A stretch of DNA of 52,095 nt from a virus: positions 1 through 52,095 of IMG/VR virus record IMGVR_UViG_3300040801_001066; one strand, 5' to 3'. The notes beneath the pieces are model-generated. The model searched no databases. It had not been told where the DNA came from and saw nothing but the letters and a program-made list of their open reading frames with translations. Of this stretch, positions 1 through 8,200 are shown piece after piece; position 1 is the first letter of the stretch, and each line of letters opens with the position of its first letter. The translations under genes and the position numbers were made by a program.

Positions 1-19
1 AAAGAGCAAGAAGTAGAAT
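1..19. repeat. terminal direct repeat (contig overlap)
   Basis: The first 19 bases are identical to bases 52077-52095. Overlaying the two copies keeps one open reading frame intact across the junction. This fits an assembly of a circular or circularly permuted genome better than a biological end, because 19 bp is short for a packaging repeat and falls inside a coding region. Confidence 0.9.
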
Positions 20-276
20 TGACTAACAACTTTATTGATAAGGAATTAGAAGTAAGAGTTCCTAGAAAATCATTAAGAAATATAGTCAAAAGTCTGGTTG
101 TTGCGGAAATGGATGCGAATATGTATAATCGTAACAGAGCATCAAAAATAATTAACTCAGTTTTAGAAACCAATACGGTTTCTGGAATATTGAGTGAAAT
201 GTCCAGAAAGTTAGATATTAACCCTGCAGAGGGTGGTGGAAAAGTTGATTCCCGTCAATATACCACGATAAAGTAG
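1..276 (+). CDS. prohead maturation protease, 3' part
   Basis: This is the C-terminal 91 codons of the protein that starts at 51306. The frame is open from base 1 and matches the frame at the right end when the 19-base overlap is merged, giving a 348-residue protein. The segment seen here is charged and helical, without catalytic motifs, as expected for the tail of a capsid protease that is itself cleaved or acts as a scaffold. The TTG at base 19 is not a real start. It stops 26 bases before the decoration protein, in one capsid operon. Confidence 0.85.
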   Translation, partial: KEQEVELTNNFIDKELEVRVPRKSLRNIVKSLVVAEMDANMYNRNRASKIINSVLETNTVSGILSEMSRKLDINPAEGGGKVDSRQYTTIK

Positions 277-302
277 TATAAAATTTACTTGGAGGTGTAA
301 TT

Positions 303-641
303 ATGGCAGACACACTAAGAAGTGATGGTAAAGCTATTGATATAGTACTAACCGAAACCACAGAAAAAGGTTCCGTTGTACTCTATAATGGTTTCTTTGG
401 TATAACTATGGCATCTGGAAGCTCAGGCGACACAGTTGCTATTGAAATTGCTCAAAGAGAACACGAGATAGCAATACCAGAAGGATTAAGTGCGGCTGTT
501 GGCGCAATCCTGTACTTAGATAGTTCAGGAACGATAACAACCACAACAAGCGACAAGCCTTTTATGAAGGTAACTGTTGCTAAAGATGCCAATAACTATG
601 TCTGGGGAATACTTCTTCCTCAATACACCGACACAGTATAA
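303..641 (+). CDS. head decoration protein (DUF2190-like)
   Basis: A 112-residue protein preceded by a strong GGAGGTG site. It has the pattern of the DUF2190 capsid-decoration family: an early 'KGSVVLYNGFFGITMASG' strand, a middle segment on values that must be 'ipeglsaaVGAiLYLDssg', and a late strand 'VWGILLP'. Family members form small beta-barrel cement proteins on the outside of HK97-fold capsids; older databases mislabel them as RecA-like. Its place between the maturation protease and the major capsid protein agrees. It lacks membrane or signal segments. The function is inferred from family pattern and order, not from a structure. Confidence 0.8.
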   Translation: MADTLRSDGKAIDIVLTETTEKGSVVLYNGFFGITMASGSSGDTVAIEIAQREHEIAIPEGLSAAVGAILYLDSSGTITTTTSDKPFMKVTVAKDANNYVWGILLPQYTDTV

Positions 642-664
642 GTATTTGATTTTGGAGGCTTATT

Positions 665-1675
665 ATGGAAAAAATAATAATGGAACAAGCTGTTGAAAAA
701 GCTGCAAACATAATCAAGGAACAAAAAGCACTTGACTGGTCGGAAGAAGTTAAAAGTGGCAGAGTTACTGTAAAAGAAATGATTGGTACAGACGATGGTT
801 CTCGTGAGTTCATTGAGAAAACAACCTACGATTTGTACTCGGGTAGAGAGAATGTACCTTTAGTGTACAAACAAATCTACACGACCATTGCAGACAGTAA
901 TTTGCCTAAAACTTTAACTGAAGAAGAGTTCGGACCAGTGCAGGTCGTTTTCCTAGAGAAGTTTGAAGGCGGAGAGGTCAAGTTCGGTTCGTTAGGTCCT
1001 GGTGTAACTAAAGCAGTTACTCTACAGACCTATGCGGCTGGAATTGAAATCTCGGAAGATATGATAGAGTGGAACCAGACTTGGAGAATGTCTGAAGTTT
1101 CCGTAGCATTTGGGGAGGCTTATAATAAGCTGTTGAACCATTTGCATTTGTCCCCGATTATAAGTGGTACATATGCGACCACAGGGGTGACATTGGCGGC
1201 TCAGAAAGCAGCTCAGGAGGATGGAACATCGGCTCAGCTAATTGCTTACGATACCGATTTACCAACAACCTTGAGAAATGCTATGCAAGTCTTACCAAGA
1301 GGTACTAAGTTGTTAATAAATAGCGCAGACAGGTATGTATTAGAAGATGCTATCGCTGCTTCTATGTATGCTGACACATCACCCTCAGTTGTGAAAAGGA
1401 GATTAAGTTCTTCTGACCTAATTGAGTATGATGGAGATTCAGTAGTAGTTGGCGGTAAAGAGTACGATTATGCTGGAGTCACATCTGGCTTTGCTTACTT
1501 AATAGTTCCTAAGAAAAACTTTAGGGAGTATGTTAAGCATGGTATAAGAGTAGATTCTGGTGATGGCGACCTTTCCAGACTTATCATGACACAAATGGTA
1601 GGTAGAACAAGGAGAGGTGTACTTGCTTCTATAGCAGACAAGTTCGGTGCTATCAAAATTGACATCGCAGCCTAA
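665..1675 (+). CDS. major capsid protein (HK97 fold)
   Basis: A 336-residue protein in the canonical slot after protease and decoration protein. The N-terminal ~30 residues are helical and charged, possibly a short scaffold arm. The body has features common to HK97-type capsid proteins: an E-loop-like acidic region (around residues 95-125), 'AAGIEISEDMI', a P-domain-like 'PRGTKLLINSADRYVLEDAI' and a C-terminal 'YLIVPKKNF...RRGVLAS' strand set. GGAGG sits 5-9 bases before the ATG at 665; an internal ATG at 680 has no better site. A terminator follows after one further small gene, so this gene and its upstream partners can be expressed at higher level than those beyond. Confidence 0.85.
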   Translation: MEKIIMEQAVEKAANIIKEQKALDWSEEVKSGRVTVKEMIGTDDGSREFIEKTTYDLYSGRENVPLVYKQIYTTIADSNLPKTLTEEEFGPVQVVFLEKFEGGEVKFGSLGPGVTKAVTLQTYAAGIEISEDMIEWNQTWRMSEVSVAFGEAYNKLLNHLHLSPIISGTYATTGVTLAAQKAAQEDGTSAQLIAYDTDLPTTLRNAMQVLPRGTKLLINSADRYVLEDAIAASMYADTSPSVVKRRLSSSDLIEYDGDSVVVGGKEYDYAGVTSGFAYLIVPKKNFREYVKHGIRVDSGDGDLSRLIMTQMVGRTRRGVLASIADKFGAIKIDIAA

Positions 1676-1693
1676 TGGAAGGAGGTAACTCGT

Positions 1694-1897
1694 ATGGGAC
1701 TATTTAGTGGATTACCACAGGTCAAAGATTGGGTTACCGCAACTAGACCGTATAGCTGGATTAAATCTTTGAGAGATGACTCTTTTACTTCTTTTAAGAA
1801 GTGGAAAGATGTTCAGAATACTCAAGGTGAAGATACAGTTCATACATCTAATCAGTTTATGTCTAAGTTCAAATTAGTCAAAAAACTGAAGAAGTAA
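1694..1897 (+). CDS. small hypothetical protein after the capsid gene
   Basis: A 67-residue protein with a good GGAGG site. It is aromatic in the first half (several Trp) and lysine-rich at the end (VKKLKK). No family is recognised. It sits between the major capsid gene and a terminator, so it should be made in amounts similar to the capsid protein, which suggests a virion or assembly role. That role is an inference from position only. Confidence 0.7.
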   Translation: MGLFSGLPQVKDWVTATRPYSWIKSLRDDSFTSFKKWKDVQNTQGEDTVHTSNQFMSKFKLVKKLKK

Positions 1898-1901
1898 CTC
1901 T

Positions 1902-1938
1902 AACTGATGGGCGGGTGTATACTCGCCCTTTCAGTTTT
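1902..1938 (+). terminator. Rho-independent terminator after the capsid operon
   Basis: AACTGA (1902-1907) pairs with TCAGTT (1931-1936), and inside it GGGCG (1909-1913) pairs with CGCCC (1924-1928). A short T run follows. It lies between the 67-residue gene and the glycosyltransferase at 1952, so it probably reduces read-through from the capsid genes. Confidence 0.8.
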
Positions 1939-1951
1939 ATGAGGAGGAATT

Positions 1952-3028
1952 ATGATTGATAGAAAAATAATAAATTGGTATGGAACATTAGCACAAGGTC
2001 AGGGTTATTCAGGTTCGTCAGAGAAAATAGCTATAGCCCTAGATAAATATTTTGATGTTCGTGTAATGTCCTTTACCGAGTATGTCAGAAGCAACCTTAC
2101 AGAAGAAGGCAAGAAATTAAGAGATAAGCCATTCATTATGGCAGACACAGGAATAATCTGTGGATTTCCAAATGCTTTCAATACTGTAATGAATAAGAAT
2201 AAGATAGGTATAACAATGTTTGAAACAGACAAGTTACCTAGAGGAGGCTCAAGTAATGATTGGGCTGGAATGTCTGGTAACCCAGAAGAACCGATAAACA
2301 AGATGGATACTTTGATAGTACCTTGCCAACACAATAAAAGTTTATTTGCTAGAGAGGGTGTAACCATACCAATAGAGGTAGTACCTTTTGGGGTTGACAC
2401 CAAACAATTTGAAAAATATGAAAGACCTAAGAGGGACACATTTACATTCTTGATGTTGGGAACTCTTACTATAAGGAAGAACCCTGGAATGGTTTTAAGT
2501 GCCTTTTTAGAGTTGTTCAAAGATAGACCAGATGTGAGATTAGTTTTGAAAACATCGTCAGGCACTCTTGGTCATATTCAGATGCCTTACGATAATATAA
2601 AAATTATAGATAGATATTCTACTGTAGATGAGTTAAAATGTATTTATAGAGATGCAGATGCATTTGTATTTCCCTCACGAGGGGAAGGGTTTGGTTTACC
2701 GCCATTGGAAGCTATGGCAACTGGACTGCCTACTATCATAGCAGACAATACGGGAATGTCTGATTATGCTGATGAGAGGTATAACTACCCAATACCTGTA
2801 GCCGAGAAAAAGAAGGCTATCAGGTTTCCTAAGAAGTGGGGAAATGTAGGTAACTGGTATGAACCAGACTATGATGCTCTTAAAGATGCTATGCGAGAAG
2901 TAGAGAGTAATAGAAATGAATCTTACAAGAAAGGTCTTTTAGCTGCAGATTGGGTAAGGGAAAACTTTACCTTTGATAAAACAGCAGAAAAGATAAGAGA
3001 TATAGTACTAAAGATAGATAACAAGTAA
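1952..3028 (+). CDS. GT-B glycosyltransferase (family 4-like)
   Basis: A 358-residue protein with the C-terminal donor-binding half of GT4-type glycosyltransferases: 'FTFLMLGTLTIRKNPGMVL' and the EX7E-like motif 'FPSRGEGFGLPPLEAMATGLP' spread over residues ~240-260, followed by a possible nucleotide-sugar contact region. The N-terminal half contains an 'ITMFETDKLP' segment also found in the glycosyltransferase at 46340 ('LFTMFEADRIP'), so the two are paralogues. It has an AGGAGG site and follows a terminator. Its position inside the virion structural cluster suggests that a virion protein, possibly the capsid, decoration protein or fibres, is the acceptor. The sugar and acceptor cannot be read from sequence. 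Confidence 0.85.
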   Translation: MIDRKIINWYGTLAQGQGYSGSSEKIAIALDKYFDVRVMSFTEYVRSNLTEEGKKLRDKPFIMADTGIICGFPNAFNTVMNKNKIGITMFETDKLPRGGSSNDWAGMSGNPEEPINKMDTLIVPCQHNKSLFAREGVTIPIEVVPFGVDTKQFEKYERPKRDTFTFLMLGTLTIRKNPGMVLSAFLELFKDRPDVRLVLKTSSGTLGHIQMPYDNIKIIDRYSTVDELKCIYRDADAFVFPSRGEGFGLPPLEAMATGLPTIIADNTGMSDYADERYNYPIPVAEKKKAIRFPKKWGNVGNWYEPDYDALKDAMREVESNRNESYKKGLLAADWVRENFTFDKTAEKIRDIVLKIDNK

Positions 3029-3053
3029 TAATTTACTTTAGGAGGTAAGCAAT

Positions 3054-3557
3054 ATGGCAGCAACATACCAATGGGCAAAGACATACGGAACTTCGCCTGG
3101 AACAAGAGAAGATATTGGTGAAAGTGGAAACATTTTCAACTTTATGGATGCTGATACAAACACAGAATCCGATTACACCACATATCCTATAACTGCTGGT
3201 AATAATTCCTATGAAGTTTGGTTACAAGGACATTTTACTGATACATTCAATAGTATTGATAACATTCAGTTCTGGATGTCAACAGACTTTTCACCAAATA
3301 CAGGATTATCAGTTAAATGGGAGGGTGAGGAAACAACCTATGCAACACCTGTGAAGACAGCTTCTACAGTTGCTACGACAGCAGTACCTACATCGGACCC
3401 TGGAACAGCTAATGTTTCAATAAGTGGTTCTTTAGCAGGTTCTTTGTCAGCAGCAGGTTATTCGGATTACATAGTTTTGCAACTGCAAACCACTACTGGT
3501 GCAGCAGCAGGTGACACGAGTCTTGCTACTTTCACTTTACAATATGATGAAAGTTAA
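3054..3557 (+). CDS. putative virion structural protein
   Basis: A 167-residue, Thr/Ser/Gly-rich, probably all-beta protein with few charged residues. It has an AGGAGG site. The sequence looks like a phage virion surface protein: alternating strand-like segments, a low-complexity 'STVATTAVPTSDPGTA' linker and a Gly/Ala-rich final third. No enzyme motif is visible. It lies directly after the glycosyltransferase, making it a candidate acceptor for O-linked sugar on its Ser/Thr-rich linker. That link is speculation from context. Confidence 0.7.
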   Translation: MAATYQWAKTYGTSPGTREDIGESGNIFNFMDADTNTESDYTTYPITAGNNSYEVWLQGHFTDTFNSIDNIQFWMSTDFSPNTGLSVKWEGEETTYATPVKTASTVATTAVPTSDPGTANVSISGSLAGSLSAAGYSDYIVLQLQTTTGAAAGDTSLATFTLQYDES

Positions 3558-3610
3558 ATAGTTTTAGGAGTGGAATACAATTCACTCTTAAATCACTTTA
3601 AGGAGAAATT

Positions 3611-3952
3611 ATGGCAACATATACAGGACCAGATGGAGAAAAATTAAAATTAAACTATAGAGAGGATAACCAAGCCTTGAGAAGTGTTATGGCACAAGGT
3701 ATAGCCAAAATACAAGTTGGAGATTTGTTTGATACAGACGATGGTTTAATCCCTGTAGTTCATAAGTTTTTGGGTGCTAACCCCAATAATGTATATGAGG
3801 AGGTTTTATCAGTAGACCCCCCAATTACATTTAGAAGGACACTAGCCATGTTAGCTGGTAGGAATGGTGTAGAGTCTGGATTAGGCGGAGTTCTATTAAA
3901 GAAACCCAATTCAACTAACTTTATTTATTTGCCGTTTTTTAGTCAAGTATAA
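3611..3952 (+). CDS. hypothetical structural-region protein
   Basis: A 113-residue protein with a good AAGGAG site; family not recognised. It is compact and mixed alpha/beta in appearance. Its stop TAA overlaps the next ATG by one base, so it is translationally coupled to the gene at 3952. Flanking virion genes suggest a structural or assembly role. Confidence 0.65.
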   Translation: MATYTGPDGEKLKLNYREDNQALRSVMAQGIAKIQVGDLFDTDDGLIPVVHKFLGANPNNVYEEVLSVDPPITFRRTLAMLAGRNGVESGLGGVLLKKPNSTNFIYLPFFSQV

Positions 3953-4395
3953 TGGAAATACACTCACCAGATTTTGAATACAATTTAATAGCTGAAAAAG
4001 GAGAGGAAAGAAAAGAGTTTAGTGGCAAAGAATGTATGGTTGATTTTAAGAACTCTGGTATAGAGGGTTTAACTAAGATAGGTTGGGAAAATAAAGATAG
4101 GTCTATTTTTGCTAATTTGATAGATGGTTCTTTTGAAATTAACGGAAAGATACTTGTAATTGATTTAGGAGTATCTGGTAAGGACAAAGATGGGAACATT
4201 AAGATTTTATCTTTTGATGAGATGAAGTTAGAACCTATTTGGTTTAGAAGAATTAGAGAGGATTATAAGCCAGAGGGAAAGACTGTTACAGTAAAGTATT
4301 GTATAGGTTATAAAACTAACATAGACGGAAAAGTATATCAGAAGATATTACTCATAGATGAAGATGGCACCACGACCTTATCAGACAGAAAGTGA
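3952..4395 (+). CDS. hypothetical beta-rich protein
   Basis: A 147-residue protein beginning in a TAATG overlap with the previous stop, with no Shine-Dalgarno of its own, so it probably depends on translation of its neighbour. Alternating hydrophobic residues suggest beta sheets. There is no signal peptide or membrane segment. No family is recognised. Confidence 0.65.
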   Translation: MEIHSPDFEYNLIAEKGEERKEFSGKECMVDFKNSGIEGLTKIGWENKDRSIFANLIDGSFEINGKILVIDLGVSGKDKDGNIKILSFDEMKLEPIWFRRIREDYKPEGKTVTVKYCIGYKTNIDGKVYQKILLIDEDGTTTLSDRK

Positions 4396-4401
4396 ATATC
4401 T

Positions 4402-4653
4402 ATGTCTACAAGAAAACAATATACACAGTCAGAGGTTGATGTAGCATTGATAAATGAGAAATTAACAAACATTCAGAAAAAAGTCACCGACATAGATAAG
4501 AAACTAGATGCTGATTATGTAACCAAAGACCAGATGAAAATAGTGGAGTCAGAGCTAGGATTACTTCAGAAGATAGTTTATGGAATAGTTGGTTTAATCT
4601 TAACGGGGGTGATTGGTGGAATGATATCTTTTTATATCAACACACCTAAATAA
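4402..4653 (+). CDS. small coiled-coil protein with C-terminal membrane anchor
   Basis: An 83-residue protein. Residues ~10-60 form a predicted coiled coil of heptad-spaced Ile/Leu ('LTNIQKKVTDIDKKLD'), followed by one membrane segment, 'IVYGIVGLILTGVIGGMISFYI', and a very short tail. This is the architecture of XhlA/haemolysin-type phage membrane proteins that assist lysis, but also of other phage membrane anchors. The lysis genes proper lie at 23-24.3 kb, so a lysis role here is uncertain. The start lacks a clear Shine-Dalgarno. Confidence 0.6.
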   Translation: MSTRKQYTQSEVDVALINEKLTNIQKKVTDIDKKLDADYVTKDQMKIVESELGLLQKIVYGIVGLILTGVIGGMISFYINTPK

Positions 4654-4654
4654 A

Positions 4655-5110
4655 ATGTGTAAAGCTGATATGAGTAAAATAAGTAAAAGAGAAAAATTAA
4701 AAGGTATTGCTTCTTTTGTGTCTTTAGGTATTAGTTTTGCCTTTGTATTACTGGTTTTGTTTTGGCTACTTTACCCCTATAAAACTTTGGAGGTAAATAA
4801 TTCTCCGTATCCTGTGACTCAGGAGGTTAGAAAAGGAAGTTCTGTAATGTTTGAAATGGATTATTGTAAATATACAAACAAACCAGTAACCATAGCTAGA
4901 AGATATGTAGATGGTATTATTTATGTAGTTCCTAATCTAGTAAGTGCCTATAATGAGAAGGGATGTAGGGTATCACTAATAACTGAAGATGTTCCTGAAA
5001 ATCTACCAGAGGGAGAATATACTATGGTTTTTTTCTATACATACCAAGTAAACCCTATAAGAGAGATAACAGTAAGTGCTAGTACACAAACATTTAAGAT
5101 TGTTGATTAG
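4655..5110 (+). CDS. membrane-anchored protein with external beta domain
   Basis: A 151-residue protein with an N-terminal basic stretch, one strong membrane helix at about residues 20-43 (SLGISFAFVLLVLFWLLYPY) and a beta-rich exported domain with three cysteines. It begins one base after the preceding stop; an in-frame ATG at 4670 is an alternative start. With the preceding coiled-coil membrane protein it forms a two-gene membrane unit between structural genes and a terminator. No family is recognised. Superinfection exclusion or envelope modification are possible roles, but nothing in the sequence decides this. Confidence 0.6.
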   Translation: MCKADMSKISKREKLKGIASFVSLGISFAFVLLVLFWLLYPYKTLEVNNSPYPVTQEVRKGSSVMFEMDYCKYTNKPVTIARRYVDGIIYVVPNLVSAYNEKGCRVSLITEDVPENLPEGEYTMVFFYTYQVNPIREITVSASTQTFKIVD

Positions 5111-5178
5111 TTTTAGATAGATTACCCAAGCTGGATACAACCAGTATTTTGCAATTCAATGAAAATATCAGTTCAGTT

Positions 5179-5202
5179 CCAGCTTTGAAGGCTGGTTTTT
5201 TT
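5179..5202 (+). terminator. Rho-independent terminator before the fibre genes
   Basis: CCAGC (5179-5183) pairs with GCTGG (5191-5195), extended by a T-G and a T-A pair around a 3-base loop, then seven T. An upstream GCTGG at 5130-5134 could instead pair with 5179-5183, so an attenuator with alternative pairing is possible. Confidence 0.75.
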
Positions 5203-5239
5203 ATGGAAATAAATAACATAATACAATTAAGGAGATATA

Positions 5240-8200
5240 ATGGCTAATCGTTACTGGATAGGAGGTTCAGGAAGCTGGACTGATACAGCCCATTGGTCAG
5301 ATACCAGTAATGGTTCTGGTGGATTTTCTGCGCCTGGAACATCTGATACAGCTTATTTTGATGCCAATTCTGGTAGTGGTACTGTAACCCTTAATCAACA
5401 GTCAGTAGGTAGTATTGATTCCACAGGTGCTTCTGGTCTAACACTTTCAGGCTCATCTTGGCTTTTTGTCTATGGTACTACCATGGATTTGTCAGGTGTT
5501 ACTTGGACCCATACAGGGTACTTTGCTTTTAGAGGAGGGGGAACAGTAGAGCTAACTTGTGGTGGTAATACTTTTGGTAGCACAGAAACAAGACTATACG
5601 ATAGCACTACCTTAAAGTTAATGGATAAGTTTAGAGTAGTCACCTTTAACTTTACTGCTGGTACTCTAAATCCAAATGGACAGGAAGTTGAAATAGTAGT
5701 AGGTGGTGGTGTTTCAAATCTTAATGGTGCAAATTCTTTTTATGATTTAACTATTACTGGCTCTACTGCCAAGACAGGGTCTTGTAATATCTATGCTAGT
5801 ATTACTGTTTCCAACACATTCACAGCCACAGGTAATTCAAATAGACTTTTAGTTGTAGGACCAACAGAAAGCGCAGCTACTATTACAGCAGCTACTGTAT
5901 CTTTAACTAATGTTGATTTTAGATACATAACTGGTGCTGGTACTGGTACTTGGTCTGGAACATCTGTAGGTAATGCTGGTGGAAATACTGATATAACTTT
6001 TACATCTGCTGTAACGAGATATTGGGTAGGGAATGGTGGTAATTGGGATGATACCAGTCATTGGTCTGATAGCTCTGGTGGTAGTAGTGGTTCTTCAGTA
6101 CCTTTAGTGCATGATACAGTAGTTTTTGATAGTAATTCTATAACTACGACAGGACAAACAATAGCACTAGATACTATGAGAGTTCCAGATTTAGACTTTT
6201 CTGGATTGGCTAATTCTACAGCTCTTAGTGGTGTAGTTTATGTATATGGTGGGGAGTGTGATTTTACTAATTGTACAGGTAGTATAAATCTTGAAATATG
6301 GAATTACAGTAATACATCTGAGATTGATTTTGGTGGTCTGACTAGCTTATCTGGTTTTAACTTATATGGTACAACTTCAAGTTTATTAACATCACAGTCT
6401 GATGTTCCAATTATTACAAGTGGTGGTAATTTTTATAGACCATTTGATTTGAACCACTATGATTTTTACTCAAGTAGTGGATACACAACTTTTGCGAGTT
6501 CATTCTATTGTAGAGATGGAACTTTAACATTTTCTGGTACAGGGACAATAATAGGAAATGGTGGTGGTCTTGTTGGTGGTGGTACAGCCTATTTTGTAAT
6601 CTCCGATACCTCTGGTGGTAGTAAGTGGTGTAACTTTTCGGGAATGGATGGTCATACCCTAACTATAACTGGTAATAATGTTTACATAAGAGGAACGAAT
6701 ACTTGGAATACTATTGCTGTAAATACTGCTGGTCTTGGAACAGGTGTTAGATTTGATAATCCACAGACTTGTGCCAATTTCACCACTAATGGAAGTTCTG
6801 GAAACCTAGCTAGAGTTTTCGGAGGTAGTTTAACAAAAACAGGAGATGTTGTAGATGTTGATTATATGAACATATCTGGTGTTACAGGAAACCCAGATAA
6901 GACTTGGTTTGTAGGTGCTAATTCAACGGATGGTGGTAGTAACACAATGATTTATTTTTATGGACCCCCTGTTGAACAAGAAAAAACCTGTACTGCTAAA
7001 GCTAGAATAAAACAGACCATAACTGTATCTGGTTCTGGGCTTGTAGATAGCTACTCTGAAACTAACAAAGACTTAGACCTTGCTATGTTGAACTACAGTA
7101 CCTATCTTACTAAAGTAGGTCAGTCCTTTACTGGTAATGGTGGTACTCTAAGCAGTTGTAAGTTTTATATGAAACAGTCTGGTTCTGGTGTGTCTGGGAC
7201 TTATTATGCTAGATTGTATGCCCACTCTGGAACTTATGGTACAAGTTCTTTGCCAACAGGAGATGCTCTAGCAATATCCGATGGGTTTGATGTTTCTACT
7301 CTTACTGGTACTTTACAGTTAATAGAGTTTACCTTTAGTGGTGCTAATAAAGTAACTTTGGAAAATGGTACAAAATATGTTATTACATTTGAGTTTGATA
7401 GTGGTACTACAGGTGCTTATATTGTTATAGGTTGTGATAACAGCTCTCCGACACATAGTGGTAATCTTTCTAATGTAACTTATGTTGGTGGTTCTTGGGC
7501 TGCTTTTAGTTCAAGAGATTTGATATTTTATGTTTATTATGAATCTTCTGGTATATCAGCAAAGGCTAATATAGGTTCGCCTCCAACAGTAACTTTAGGT
7601 ACTCCCGCAGACAGTGCTACAGTAAATGATTCTACACCTGATTTTACTTTTACTGGAACAGATGAAAATAGCGATGATGTTGAATATAACATTGAGATAT
7701 TTAAGAAAGATTTATCTTATTCCACATTTGTAAGAGATAAACTAATTTCTGAAGATAGCTCAGTAAGAGGATTAGCTTTTTCTACTGACGGAACTAAGAT
7801 GTTTGTTTCTGGACTTACTAACCCTGAAAGCCTTTATCAGTATAGTTTGTCTACACCTTGGGATATATCAACACTATCATACGATTCTAAATCTTTTGAC
7901 CCTAGTACTTATGTTAGTTTGCCATGGGAGATATTTTTTAGTGATGATGGTAATAATCTTTATATTTCTGATACTTCAAGTGCTAAGATTAACCAATTTT
8001 CTTTAGGTACAGCTTGGGATATAACAACTACAACTTATGTTGGTTATTATGGTATAAGTAATGTAAGAAGTGCTTATTTAACTTCTGATGGAAAAACACT
8101 ATTCGTTAATTCTGCTAATCAAGACACTATTAGGAAGTTCACTTTAGGTACAGATTATGATATTAGTACTGCTTCTTATGACTTTGTTTCAAAGGCTTTA

